A DNA stretch of 64,000 nucleotides from Bacteroidales bacterium (GTDB taxonomy: Bacteria; Bacteroidota; Bacteroidia; Bacteroidales; UBA932). Below are positions 7,952-17,200 of this stretch, one piece after another (the stretch's first letter is position 1; the number at the start of each line of letters is the position of its first letter). The translations under genes and the position numbers were made by a program. The DNA is taken from NCBI GenBank assembly GCA_017617035.1, contig JAFZWV010000032.1, positions 1-64,000 of the forward strand. Direction: 5' to 3'. Under the pieces are notes generated by a model, which did no database searches, had not been told where the DNA came from, and saw only the letters and a list, made by a program, of their open reading frames with translations.

Positions 7952-9844
7952 ATGGCAGAAGAGCAGATTAAATACACAGACGAAAACATCCGAACTCTCG
8001 AAGGTGTTACCCACATCCGAATGAGGCCCGGTATGTATATCGGCCGCCTTGGAGACGGTCGCAGCCAGGACGACGGTATCTACGTGATGCTCAAGGAAAT
8101 CATCGACAACTCTATCGACGAGTTCTCGATGGGCTTCGGAAAGCAGATTACCATCGACATCACCGAAGACGGCCACGTCTCAGTGCGCGACTTCGGCCGC
8201 GGAATTCCGCTAGGCTCTGTCGTAAAAGCGATGAGCGTTCTGAATACCGGCGGTAAGTTCGACGACAAGGCCTTCAAGAAGTCAGTGGGTCTGAACGGCG
8301 TCGGTTCGAAGGCCGTTAACGCCCTTTCGTCTGAATTCCGCGTCTGCTCCTACCGCGACGGCCTGAGCCACTGGGCCAGGTTCGTCAAAGGCCAGCTCGC
8401 CGAGGAGGCTGAGGAGCCCACTAAAGAGAAGAACGGAACTTTGATTTCCTTCTATCCCGACTCAGAAATGTTCGGAAACTTCGCCTTCAACATGGACTAT
8501 GTTGAGACGATGATAAAGAACTACTCCTACCTCAAGAAAGGCCTTACACTGATCCTGAACGGCGTTTCTTATCGTTCGGAGAACGGTCTTCTCGACCTTG
8601 TCAACGATAACCTCAGCGAGGAACCGCTCTACCCTCCGATTCACCTCGAAGGCGATGATATCGAAATCGTTCTGAGCCATGGCAACGCCTACGGTGAGAA
8701 TATCAGTTCATTTGTCAACGGTCAGAACACCCGCGACGGCGGTACACATCTGGCTGCTTATCGCGAGGCTATCGCAAAGACTCTGAAGGAGTTCTTTGGA
8801 AAGAACTATGAGCCGGCGGACTGCCGCCAGGGCGTAGTGGGAGCCATTAGCATCCAGATTCAAGAGCCCAAGTTCGAGAGCCAGACTAAGATTAAGCTCG
8901 GTTCAACATATCTCTGGGAGAAAAACGGCGATGTTGGCCCTACGATCAGATCCTTTGTGAACGACTTCGTCTCCAAGGCTCTGGACGACTATCTTCGCAT
9001 CCATAAGGAGATTGTCCCCATCATCGAGGAGAAGATCAAGTCCAACAAGCAGGAGCGCGAAGAGATCGCCGGAATTCAGAAGAAGACCCGCGAGAAGAAC
9101 AAGAAAGCGAACGTCTACAATAAGAAGCTCCGCGACTGCCGTTATCATTATAACGACAAGATTACGGAGAGGACTCCGCAGGAGATTCAGGATTATATCG
9201 ACGCTTCATCTATCTTCATCACCGAGGGTGATTCCGCATCCGGAACCATCACCAAGGCCCGTAACGCTAATTGCCAGGCCGTGTTCTCCCTGAGGGGCAA
9301 GCCTATCAACTGCTACAAGGAAAGCCGCAAGAAGGTCGCTGAGAATGAGGAATTGAATCTTTTGATTTCCGCACTCGGCGTAGAGGACGACCTCGAGAAC
9401 CTGCGCTACAACCGCATTGTAGTAGCGACCGATGCCGATGACGACGGTATGCATATCCGCATGCTGGTCCTGACCTTCTTCATGAAGTATTATCCGGACC
9501 TTATCCGCCGCGGCCATGTCCATATCCTCCAGACTCCCCTCTTCAGGGTCCGCAACAAGAAGGACAACATCTACTGCTACGACCAGGTCGAGAAGGAGAA
9601 GGCTATCGCAAAGCTCAAGACGGGCGTTGAAATCACCCGTTTCAAAGGCCTTGGAGAAATCTCATCCGACGAATTCGCCGATTTCATCGGTGAAGGAATG
9701 AGGCTCGATCACGTAAAGCTCGCCGACGAGGAGTCTATCTCCGAGATCATGGAGTTCTACATGGGCGACAATACCATCGAGCGACAGAATTTCGTTCGCG
9801 CGAACCTTCGTTCCGAGGAAGAACTCGAGGACGTCGATATTTAA
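7952..9844 (+). CDS. parE: DNA topoisomerase IV subunit B
   Basis: 630 residues: the ATPase subunit that, with ParC, decatenates chromosomes. The N-terminal GHKL ATPase has EIIDNSIDEF (Mg/ATP-binding Asn) and GRGIP. The transducer domain lies at ~220-370. The TOPRIM domain has TEGDSASG and ATDADDDGMHIR (metal-binding Asp residues). The opening (YTDENIRTLEGVTHIRMRPGMYIG, GDGRSQDDGIY) is of the Bacteroidota ParE type rather than GyrB. No parC lies next to it. Its stop overlaps the ATG of the next gene by one base. Confidence 0.9.
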   Translation: MAEEQIKYTDENIRTLEGVTHIRMRPGMYIGRLGDGRSQDDGIYVMLKEIIDNSIDEFSMGFGKQITIDITEDGHVSVRDFGRGIPLGSVVKAMSVLNTGGKFDDKAFKKSVGLNGVGSKAVNALSSEFRVCSYRDGLSHWARFVKGQLAEEAEEPTKEKNGTLISFYPDSEMFGNFAFNMDYVETMIKNYSYLKKGLTLILNGVSYRSENGLLDLVNDNLSEEPLYPPIHLEGDDIEIVLSHGNAYGENISSFVNGQNTRDGGTHLAAYREAIAKTLKEFFGKNYEPADCRQGVVGAISIQIQEPKFESQTKIKLGSTYLWEKNGDVGPTIRSFVNDFVSKALDDYLRIHKEIVPIIEEKIKSNKQEREEIAGIQKKTREKNKKANVYNKKLRDCRYHYNDKITERTPQEIQDYIDASSIFITEGDSASGTITKARNANCQAVFSLRGKPINCYKESRKKVAENEELNLLISALGVEDDLENLRYNRIVVATDADDDGMHIRMLVLTFFMKYYPDLIRRGHVHILQTPLFRVRNKKDNIYCYDQVEKEKAIAKLKTGVEITRFKGLGEISSDEFADFIGEGMRLDHVKLADEESISEIMEFYMGDNTIERQNFVRANLRSEEELEDVDI

Positions 9845-10413
9845 TGAACCAGAAGTTCCACAAATTCGTCTTCAACAAGATACTCGGTTGGCGCGGTGCC
9901 GAGGGTGAAGGGCTTATCCCGGAGGATAAAGCCATTATCCTTGCAGCGCCCCATACCAGCATCTACGATTTCGTGATCGGATTCTTCTACTACCGCTCGA
10001 TGGGCGGCAGACTGAAAATCATGATCAAGAAAGAGGCGTTCTTCTGGCCCCTCGGCCCCATCCTCAGGCATCTCGGGGCTTTCCCCATGGACCGCAGTAA
10101 TCCCCAGGCGATGATGATGAGCATAATCCACGAAATGGAGAAACCGGATACCAAATGCATGCTCACCATCTGTCCTGAGGGCACCCGCAAGGCTGTCCAT
10201 AAATGGAAAATGGGATACCATAAAATCGGCCGCGAGTGCAATCTCCACGTCTATCTGGCCCACTTAGACTACAAGACCCGCGTCATCGGTTCCGGTTCCA
10301 ACAACCCCATCACCCTTACCGACGACGCCCGCGCCGACACCGACCGCATCCAGCAGATGTACGAAGATATGCATCTGACAGCTCTGCATCCTGACGGGTA
10401 TACGACTAAATAA
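9844..10413 (+). CDS. 1-acyl-glycerol-3-phosphate acyltransferase family protein
   Basis: 189 residues. HTSIYD is the HX4D catalytic block I, MDRSN is near block II and CPEGTR is block III, so all parts of the PlsC fold core are present. There is no long C-terminal extension and no obvious membrane helix beyond a short N-terminal patch. It acts on membrane lipid acylation, probably associated with the inner membrane. It is translationally coupled to parE by a one-base overlap. A family A repeat starts directly after its stop codon. The exact acceptor is unknown. Confidence 0.82.
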   Translation: MNQKFHKFVFNKILGWRGAEGEGLIPEDKAIILAAPHTSIYDFVIGFFYYRSMGGRLKIMIKKEAFFWPLGPILRHLGAFPMDRSNPQAMMMSIIHEMEKPDTKCMLTICPEGTRKAVHKWKMGYHKIGRECNLHVYLAHLDYKTRVIGSGSNNPITLTDDARADTDRIQQMYEDMHLTALHPDGYTTK

Positions 10414-10519
10414 GCGTCAAAGCATTGCCCCCATAGCCGCTATCGCTTGACGACGCTGCGCGCGTCTTGAAGCGACCCTAGTCCGGGCAAATGCGGCTAT
10501 AGGAGCAATGCCTTGACGC
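10414..10519. repeat. Family A structured palindromic element, copy 2
   Basis: The left arm begins at the base after the acyltransferase stop. The arms GCGTCAAAGCATTGC (10414-10428) and GCAATGCCTTGACGC (10505-10519) pair with one mismatch, and ATAGCCGC pairs with GCGGCTAT further in. The core is homologous to copies 1 and 3. Its helices carry compensatory changes (CGCTT/AAGCG in place of CGCC/GGCG) and the inner hairpin is GACGC/GCGTC with a different loop. The end GCGACCCTAGTCCGGG is unchanged. Confidence 0.85.
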
Positions 10520-10525
10520 AAATTA

Positions 10526-10556
10526 TTTGTTAAATCAAAAATAATGTCTATATTTG
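10526..10556 (+). promoter_or_regulatory. Promoter of the rpsF-rpsR-rplI operon
   Basis: TTTG at 10526-10529, 19 bases, then TATATTTG at 10549-10556: a full match to the Bacteroidota primary-sigma consensus. The leader contains a short CCCC/GGGG hairpin (about 10560-10573). The CCG bulge typical of S6:S18-binding leaders elsewhere is not seen. Confidence 0.85.
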
Positions 10557-10599
10557 CGTCCCCTTTTGAGGGGATGTATAATAATTAACGTATAATAAA

Positions 10600-11022
10600 A
10601 TGATCAAACAGTACGAAACCGTTTTCATTGCAACTCCCGTTTTGTCTGACGCCCAGATGAAGGAAGCGGTTGCCAAGTACACTGACCTCATCAAGAACAA
10701 TGGGGGCGAAATCGTGTACGAAGAGGATTGGGGACTCAAGCAGCTTGCTTACCCTATCCAGCACAAGACATCAGGATTCTATTACCTGATCGAATTCAAG
10801 GCTACACCCGAATTTGTAGCTCTTCTCGAGACCCAGTATCACCGCGACGAGCGCATCATCCGCTACCTCACCGTAGCTCTTGACAAGGACGCTATCGCTT
10901 ACGCTGAGCACCGTCGTCAGGTCCGCGCCGCCAAGGCAAACGCTCCTCAGGTTGAGGAGGCACCCAAGGCCGAAGAGATCGCAGAAGTAGAAGTTGAACC
11001 CGAAATTGCAGAGGAGGCATAA
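10600..11022 (+). CDS. rpsF: 30S ribosomal protein S6
   Basis: 140 residues. The first ~95 are the S6 ferredoxin-like fold ([40 protein letters not shown]). The last ~40 form an acidic tail ([21 protein letters not shown]), a common lineage-specific extension. S6 binds 16S rRNA with S18, encoded immediately downstream. It is the first gene of a three-gene operon with a strong promoter. Confidence 0.98.
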   Translation: MIKQYETVFIATPVLSDAQMKEAVAKYTDLIKNNGGEIVYEEDWGLKQLAYPIQHKTSGFYYLIEFKATPEFVALLETQYHRDERIIRYLTVALDKDAIAYAEHRRQVRAAKANAPQVEEAPKAEEIAEVEVEPEIAEEA

Positions 11023-11024
11023 TC

Positions 11025-11300
11025 ATGGCAGCTAATGTAGAAAACAGCGGTATCCGCTATCTTAATCCTCCGACCGTAGAGGTTCGCAAGAAGAAGTATT
11101 GCCGCTTCAAGAAAGCAGGCATCAAGTATGTTGATTACAAGGACGCAGAGTTCCTCAAGAAGTTCCTCAACGAGCAGGGTAAGATTCTCCCTCGCCGTAT
11201 CACCGGTACTTCGCTTAAGTTCCAGAGGAAGGTCGCTCAGGCTATCAAGCGTGCGCGCGCCATCGCCCTGCTCCCTTATGTTACTGACCTTCTTAAATAA
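11025..11300 (+). CDS. rpsR: 30S ribosomal protein S18
   Basis: 91 residues, basic, with the S18 signature: [16 protein letters not shown] near the N-terminus, [20 protein letters not shown] in the middle and [12 protein letters not shown] at the end. It starts two bases after rpsF and lies 8 bases before rplI. It is a platform protein of the small subunit. Confidence 0.98.
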   Translation: MAANVENSGIRYLNPPTVEVRKKKYCRFKKAGIKYVDYKDAEFLKKFLNEQGKILPRRITGTSLKFQRKVAQAIKRARAIALLPYVTDLLK

Positions 11301-11308
11301 TTGAGAGT

Positions 11309-11749
11309 ATGAAGATTATCCTTAAGAAAGAAGTCGCAGGTCTCGGTGAGGCGCTCGACGTAGTAGAAGTAAAGGCTGGTTACGCTCTCAATTACCTCGT
11401 ACCCCAGGGCTACGCTATCGTAGGTACCCCTTCCGCTCTCAAGCAGAACGAGGAGACTATCCGTCAGAGGGCACACAAAGAGGCTAAGCTTGTCGCTGAC
11501 GCCCAGGCTCTCGCAGCAAAGGCCGAGGCAGTCGAGCTCAAGATCGCTGCCAAGGTTGGCGAAGGCGGAAAGCTCTACGGTGGAATCACCGCAGCTCAGG
11601 TCGCCGAGGCTCTTGCCAAGGCTGGCATCGAGGTCGAGAAGCGCAATATCGACGTTCCTGAGATCAAGGCTCTTGGCCAGTATGAGGCTAAGGCTAAGTT
11701 CTACAAGGGCGTTTTCGCCACCCTCAAGATCGAGGTTGTCGAAGAGTAA
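11309..11749 (+). CDS. rplI: 50S ribosomal protein L9
   Basis: 146 residues. The N-terminal domain MKIILKKEVAGLGEALDVVEVKAGYALNYL with VPQGYA is the L9 signature for 23S rRNA binding. A long charged helix (EETIRQRAHKEAKLVADAQA) leads to the C-terminal domain. It is the last gene of the ribosomal operon, and a bidirectional terminator follows after 18 bases. Confidence 0.98.
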   Translation: MKIILKKEVAGLGEALDVVEVKAGYALNYLVPQGYAIVGTPSALKQNEETIRQRAHKEAKLVADAQALAAKAEAVELKIAAKVGEGGKLYGGITAAQVAEALAKAGIEVEKRNIDVPEIKALGQYEAKAKFYKGVFATLKIEVVEE

Positions 11750-11767
11750 TTCTAACCTACTCACAAT

Positions 11768-11800
11768 AAAAGAGGCTGGCCCGAAAGGTCAGCCTCTTTT
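11768..11800. terminator. Bidirectional terminator between rplI and the 2-epimerase
   Basis: AAAAGAGGCTGGCC and GGTCAGCCTCTTTT form a hairpin with an A-tract on one side and a T-tract on the other. It can therefore stop transcripts from both strands. Its right half includes the stop codon and last codons of the convergent 2-epimerase gene. Confidence 0.85.
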
Positions 11801-13024
11801 CATTATCTCCATGCACATGCGGCCGTTGTGGTATGGACATTTCCAGAAGCCAGCGCGGTCGTCGTCGAGATTGACGCTGCCATCGGCCCGGCGGCCCCAG
11901 TACCATTCTCCGTCGGGGGCGATTATCGCGCGTTTGATGTAGTCCCACTCGGCAAGGCAGCGCTCAAGATCGTCCGGGGCTCCGGCGAGCTGGTAGCGAT
12001 TCAGATAACCCACTACCGCTTCGGCCTGGACCCACCAGTCGCGGTCTTCCTTACGGTAGCCCGTCGAGGGGTCGTATTCGTAGATCATGCCATCTGGCGT
12101 GAGGCCTTCTGTCGCGGCGGCGGCCAGGTCGCGGCTGGCTCCGAGGCATTCCATGTACAGGAGCCTGTCGCCCAAGTCGCCGCTTTCGCTGAGGACCTCG
12201 GCGGCCTCGACTAGCAGCCATGAGGTTTCGATGTCATGGCCGAAGGACTGCATCTCGCCATGGAGCTTCCAGTCTTCGTCGAAAAAGAGGCCCAGGTGGC
12301 CGTCGGGCTGGATGATCTTGTCGAGGAACAGCTGGATGAGGCCGCGCAGGCGGTCATGGAGCCCCGCATCCTTCCACACCCGGTAGAGCCCTGTATAGGC
12401 CTCGAGTATGTGGAGGTGCGTGTTCATGGTCTTGGCGTAGTTCTCGTCCTTTTCGGAGAGGCGCATGTCTTCGATGGCGCCCCACTCGCGCGTGGACGCT
12501 TCTATATAACCCCCGCGCGCGGAGTCGTAGCTATGGTCTTCGATGCTTTTGTATAACGAGATGGCCAGAGACAAACTGTCATCTCGAGCGTAGTCGAGAG
12601 ATCTCTCCGCGCGCTTCGCTTGGTCGAGATGACAAATAGCGCGGTAGTACTCCGCGAGCCCGTAGACCGCGAAGGCGATGGCGTAGAACTGTTTTTTGGT
12701 GTCCAGCGGACTTCCGTCTGCGTTCAGGCTCCAATAGGCTCCGCCATGGTCATGGTCTATGAAATGCTCCGCGATGTACTGCTTCGCCCTGGTAGCCGCT
12801 TCCAGGTACTCCGGCCGGCCCAGCATCCCGTAGGCCTGCGAGAAAGTCCAGAGAATGCGCGCGTTCAGGATCAGGCCCTTGGGGGCATCTGCATCCAGTT
12901 TGCCGCTGCCGTCGATGCGACCGTAGAAACCGCCGCGAGGGTCCTGCATATGGTTTATCCAGAACGGGAGGATGTCCGAAGTCAGTTCATTGGTTACGTC
13001 GTGGACCAGTTTATCGATATTCAT
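11789..13024 (-). CDS. Cellobiose/mannobiose 2-epimerase (AGE family)
   Basis: 411 residues, no signal peptide, so cytoplasmic. GGFYGRIDGSGKLDADAPKG and LNARILWTFSQAY match cellobiose 2-epimerases, which invert C2 of the reducing-end sugar. Beside GH130 and mannanases the likely reaction is mannobiose to 4-O-mannosyl-glucose (inference). The C-terminal EYDPSTGYRKEDRDWWVQAE is part of the alpha/alpha-barrel active site. Between EYYRA and SLSLAISLYKSIEDH the protein carries about 20 extra residues (HLDQAKRAERSLDYARDD) encoded by a palindromic repeat (12577-12634). The gene is divergent from the AraC regulator. Alternative: an N-acylglucosamine 2-epimerase, less likely from motifs and context. 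Confidence 0.88.
   Translation of the reverse strand: MNIDKLVHDVTNELTSDILPFWINHMQDPRGGFYGRIDGSGKLDADAPKGLILNARILWTFSQAYGMLGRPEYLEAATRAKQYIAEHFIDHDHGGAYWSLNADGSPLDTKKQFYAIAFAVYGLAEYYRAICHLDQAKRAERSLDYARDDSLSLAISLYKSIEDHSYDSARGGYIEASTREWGAIEDMRLSEKDENYAKTMNTHLHILEAYTGLYRVWKDAGLHDRLRGLIQLFLDKIIQPDGHLGLFFDEDWKLHGEMQSFGHDIETSWLLVEAAEVLSESGDLGDRLLYMECLGASRDLAAAATEGLTPDGMIYEYDPSTGYRKEDRDWWVQAEAVVGYLNRYQLAGAPDDLERCLAEWDYIKRAIIAPDGEWYWGRRADGSVNLDDDRAGFWKCPYHNGRMCMEIMKRG
12577..12634. repeat. Family C palindromic element inside the 2-epimerase gene
   Basis: TGTCATCTCGA (12577-12587) and TCGAGATGACA (12624-12634) are inverted ends of a 58-bp element lying within codons of the epimerase. In the coding direction it begins TGTCATCTCGACCAAGC, identical over 17 bases to the element in tldD (45281-45297). 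It keeps the reading frame open and adds a loop of about 20 residues. Confidence 0.8.
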
Positions 13025-13051
13025 GATTTCCTTTCAAATCCTAATCAAACA

Positions 13052-13059
13052 CAAATATA
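13052..13059 (-). promoter_or_regulatory. -7 box of the 2-epimerase gene
   Basis: TATATTTG on the minus strand (TAnnTTTG), 28 bases before the ATG at 13024. No TTTG -33 box is evident, which would fit a promoter needing an activator (inference). Confidence 0.6.
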
Positions 13060-13089
13060 TAATAATTAATCGTTACTCTCCCCATGCTC

Positions 13090-13134
13090 TTTTTGGACTA
13101 CTCCCCCTAAAAGAGGGGGGAGAAGTCCAAAAAT
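13090..13134. repeat. Family B REP-like hairpin, copy a
   Basis: TTTTTGGACTACTCCCC and GGGGAGAAGTCCAAAAA form a long hairpin between the divergent epimerase and AraC promoters. The asymmetric loop (CTAAAAGAGG) puts it in the same orientation as copy d. One arm has a base change (CTACTCC for CTTCTCC). Confidence 0.85.
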
Positions 13135-13175
13135 ATTTTTTAGGTTAAAAAAGTATCATATTTTCGAATATTTTG

Positions 13176-13183
13176 TATATTTG
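13176..13183 (+). promoter_or_regulatory. -7 box of the AraC regulator gene
   Basis: TATATTTG (TAnnTTTG), 23 bases before the ATG at 13207. Confidence 0.65.
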
Positions 13184-13206
13184 CCACTGTATAACACAGT
13201 AGCTAA

Positions 13207-14085
13207 ATGGCTGAAATTCTAGAAGAAATAACCCATCTGACCCCTAAGGACTGCTACTTCATTGTAGAGCGTCACAAAAGGACCTTCGATTACCCGATCC
13301 ACCAGCACGCCGAGTGCGAGCTCAACTTTGTTGAGAACGGAAAAGGCGTGAAGAGAATAGTCGGCAGTAGCGTAGAGGAAATAGGCGAATACGATCTTGC
13401 GCTGATAAACTCCCCCTCCCTTCCGCATATGTGGGACCAGAACGACGCGCCTCCCAGGCAAATCAGGGAAATCACCATCCACTTTTCTCCCGATCTGCTC
13501 GGCGACAGCCTGATGTCGCGCAACCAGTTCGCATCCATCAAAGAGATGCTGGATAGAGCCAAACACGGTCTTGCCTTCCCCACTTCAGCTATCATGAAAG
13601 TGTACAGTCTTCTGGATGTCCTGGCCAACGAAAAAAACTCGTTCAACCAGTTTCTGGGCTTCGTCCAGATTCTTTACGAACTGTCACGAAGCAAATATCG
13701 CGAACTTGACGTAACCGCTGGAAGCGAACAGTCAAGTCCAGCCGCAGAAGACCCCAGGATAGCTTCCGTCAAGGATTACGTGGCATCCAGGTACAACGAA
13801 GACATAACCCTGGAACAGCTCGCAGACATAGCCGGAATGACGCCAACCGCCTTCAGCCGCTTCTTTAAACTTCATACCGGACGCACTGTCAGCAACTACA
13901 TTATCGAGACCCGTTTAGGCGCGGCGTCCCGTGCGCTGGTCGACACTTCCCAGAGCATCTCGGAGATCTGCTACAACTGCGGATTCAACAATCTGTCGAA
14001 CTTCAACCGTACATTCAAATCGAAACGGGGCGTAACACCTCGCGACTTCCGGATGAACTACAAGAAGAAAAAAGTGTTGGTCTAA
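13207..14085 (+). CDS. AraC-family regulator of the mannan locus
   Basis: 292 residues. Residues ~15-180 form a cupin-like sensor domain (HAECELNFVENGKGVKRIVG, PHMWDQND). Residues ~190-288 are the double helix-turn-helix of AraC proteins (ITLEQLADIAGMTPTAFSRF and ISEICYNCGFNNLSNFNRTF). Many Sus-type loci use hybrid two-component or SusR sensors, but AraC activators also occur. The gene stands directly upstream of susC and divergent from the epimerase, so it is the obvious regulator of both. A 9-base direct repeat upstream of susC (14099-14122) is a candidate site. The sugar it senses is not known. Confidence 0.88.
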   Translation: MAEILEEITHLTPKDCYFIVERHKRTFDYPIHQHAECELNFVENGKGVKRIVGSSVEEIGEYDLALINSPSLPHMWDQNDAPPRQIREITIHFSPDLLGDSLMSRNQFASIKEMLDRAKHGLAFPTSAIMKVYSLLDVLANEKNSFNQFLGFVQILYELSRSKYRELDVTAGSEQSSPAAEDPRIASVKDYVASRYNEDITLEQLADIAGMTPTAFSRFFKLHTGRTVSNYIIETRLGAASRALVDTSQSISEICYNCGFNNLSNFNRTFKSKRGVTPRDFRMNYKKKKVLV

Positions 14086-14098
14086 ACAAAAAATTTGC

Positions 14099-14122
14099 AG
14101 TATTTGTCAATTTAGTATTTGT
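14099..14122 (+). promoter_or_regulatory. Direct repeat overlapping the susC -33 box, candidate AraC site
   Basis: AGTATTTGT occurs at 14099-14107 and again at 14114-14122, a 15-base period. The second copy contains the -33 TTTG. Direct half-sites upstream of, and touching, the -33/-35 element are the usual arrangement for AraC activators. The assignment is inference. Confidence 0.45.
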
Positions 14123-14149
14123 TTACCCTTATATATAAAGGTACTTTTG
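14118..14149 (+). promoter_or_regulatory. Promoter of the mannan-locus susC operon
   Basis: TTTG (14118-14121), 20 bases, then TACTTTTG (14142-14149) matches the Bacteroidota consensus. It leaves a leader of roughly 95 bases before the susC ATG at 14250, in which I see no clear riboswitch or structure. Confidence 0.8.
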
Positions 14150-14249
14150 CATATAAAATGCGGAAGTACTTTTTTTAAGCACCCAGGCAGACCACAAACA
14201 CAAACAATTTTTATACTAACCAAATTTTATTAACCAAAAATCAGGTACA

Positions 14250-17200
14250 ATGAAAAGTAAGTTCTTTACTTGCCTTGCTGCACTCCTCGTGAGTATGTCC
14301 CTGATGGCCCAGACCAAGACTATTACTGGTGTCGTCAAGGATGCAGTAGGTCCTGTCATTGAAGCCGCTGTCGTAGAACAGGGAACCTTCAATGGCACGA
14401 CTACCGATCAGAATGGCCGCTTCGAGCTCGAAGTTAAAGAAGGAGCTACGATAGAGGTCTCTCTGTTCGGGTACAAGACAGTCTCGATCAAGGTTTCAGG
14501 AAAAACCTATTTCGAGATTTTATTGGAAGAGGACAGCCTGCTTCTGGATGACGTAGTCGTCGTCGGCTACGGTACGATGAAGAAGAGCGATGTCGCCGGC
14601 GCTTCCGTCTCCATGAAGGAAGACGCCATCAAGGGCTCGCTCATCACCAACATCGACCAGTCTCTCCAGGGCCGCGCTGCCGGTGTCACCGCAGTTCAGA
14701 CTTCCGGTGCCCCTGGCGGATCGTCCTCAATTCGCGTCCGCGGACAGGCGACTATCAACGCCAACGCAGAACCGCTCTACGTCATCGACGGTGTCATCAT
14801 GCAGGGCGGCGGCTCATCCGGATTCGACTTCGGTGTGGGCGATGCGCTCGGTAATGGTGCCGTTTCCGCAATCTCCCCGCTCTCCACGATCAACCCTTCT
14901 GATATCGTGAGCATGGAGATCCTCAAAGACGCATCAGCAACCGCAATCTATGGTGCCCAGGGCGCTAACGGCGTTATTCTCATCACCACCAAGCGCGGTA
15001 AGGCCGGCGAAGCGAAGTTCGCATATGACGGTATGTTCGCCATCCAGCGTCAGACCCGTCGTATCGACCTCCTCAACCTACGCGAATTCGCCGAGTACTA
15101 CAACGACCTCGCTTCGGTATCGATGGTAAGGGCCAACGAATGGTACAGCGATCCTTCCATTCTTGGAAAAGGAACCAACTGGCAGGACGCTATCTTCCGT
15201 ACTGCTCTCCAGCACCAGCATCAGATCAGCGCCCAGGGCGGTACCGACAAGGTTCAGTATTATGTTTCCGGTTCTTACATGGACCAGGAAGGAACCATCA
15301 TCGGTTCAGAGTTCTCCCGCTTCAGCGTCAGGACCAACCTCGACGCCCAGCTTAAGGACTGGTGGAAACTCGGCGTAAGCGCCACTTTCTCCGCCACCGA
15401 CGAAAGCATGAAACTGGCAGACTCCGACGAGGGTATCATCAACTACTCCCTCACTTCCCTGCCTAGTGCTCCTATCTACGACCAGGACGGCAACTACTAC
15501 AATATCCAGATGGAGAACTACTCCATTATCAACCCTGTCGCCATGGCTATGTTGGAGCAGATCCTCCTCAAGCGCCAGAAACTCGCCGGAAACATCTTCT
15601 CCGACATCACCTTCATGAAGGGTCTTGTATGGCACGCCGAGCTGGGTTACGATGTATCCTACTCAAAGGCTATCACCTTCAACCCTGCCGTCAGTTTCGG
15701 TTCCTATCAGAGGGCTGCTAACGAGGCGCGCTCCCAGAAGAACAATTCGCTCTACTGGCAGCTCAAGAACTATCTCACCTATTCCAACACCTTCGGAAAG
15801 AATAGCGTCACCGCTATGATCGGTCAGGAGTGCTGGGAGAGCACGTGGGATTACATGTCGGTTTACAACAACAAGATGCCTTCCAACGAGGTTATCAACC
15901 CCTCACTTGGTGAAGGCACCCCGAAGATCGGTTATGGTTTCGGTTCATCCGCCATGGCATCGTTCTTCACACGTGAGACCTACAACTACGACAACCGCTA
16001 CATCGGAACCTATACTTTCCGTTACGACGGTTCTTCGAACTTCGGTCCCAACAAACGCTGGGCTCCATTCCACTCCTTCGCCCTTGCATGGAGGTTCACC
16101 AATGAGAAGTTCTTCCCGAAGGGCTTCATCAACGACGGTAAACTCCGCCTCGGCTGGGGCCAGACCGGTAATGCATCCATCGGTTCCTACAAGTGGGGCG
16201 CCGCCATGCAGATGCTTACTACAGGCCTTGGAAACGGTTATCGTCAGGTCAACATCCCCAACCTCGACGTTATGTGGGAGAAGCAGGAGCAGATCAACAT
16301 CGGTCTCGACCTCAGTTTCCTCGACAACCGCGTAAGCCTCGTTGCAGAGTGGTATGACCGCGTGTCCAACAACATGCTCATGCCTCTCCAGATGCCCACT
16401 TACATGGGAACTCAGGGCAACGCAGCTACTTCTCTTCAGGCTCCTTACGGCAACTACGGCCAGATCGACAACACCGGATATGAGTTAACTCTCAACATCC
16501 ACCCGATTGAGACCAAGGACTTCCACTGGAGCACCGAAGGACAGATTTCATTCAACCGCAACAAGCTCGTCGCCCTTGCCGGTACGGCTTCCGCCGCCAT
16601 CGTGGGTTACGGTCAGTGGAACGACGTCGTCTCCGTGTCCAACGTTGGCGATCCTCTGTTCAACTTCTACGGCTATGTAACCGACGGTCTTTATAAGAAC
16701 ATCGACGAAGTCATGGCTGGTCCTATCTCCTGCAAGACCCTCGAGACTGTTGCAACCCAGGATGCAGATGGTGTATGGCACGGTTCAACCAACAAGGCGG
16801 ACTACAACCAGTACAACACTACCTGGATTGGTGATATCCGCTACAAGGATCTCAATGGCGACGGTCTTATCACCGAAGCCGACCGTACCAACATCGGTTC
16901 CCCGATGCCCAAGTTCACCTTCGGTCTTACCAACACCTTCACCTACAAGAATTGGGACCTCACCGTGTTCCTCAACGGATCCTACGGCAACAAGGTACTC
17001 AACTACCTGAGCATGAAGACCGGTAACATGAAGAGTGCATGGCAGAACCAGCCCGCATCAGTCCTCAATCGCGCAAAGCTTGTTGTGATTGATCCTGACA
17101 AGACATACGACGGAACCAACGGCGTATGGAACTGGTATGAAGATCCGGACAATGTCCAGATTGCCAACCCCGGGACCAAGATCCCTCGCGCAACTACCGG

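Noticed and set aside
7952-9844. Assignment as gyrB
   Set aside because: The N-terminal motif order and the GDGRSQDDGIY segment fit Bacteroidota ParE better than GyrB; a tree would settle it.
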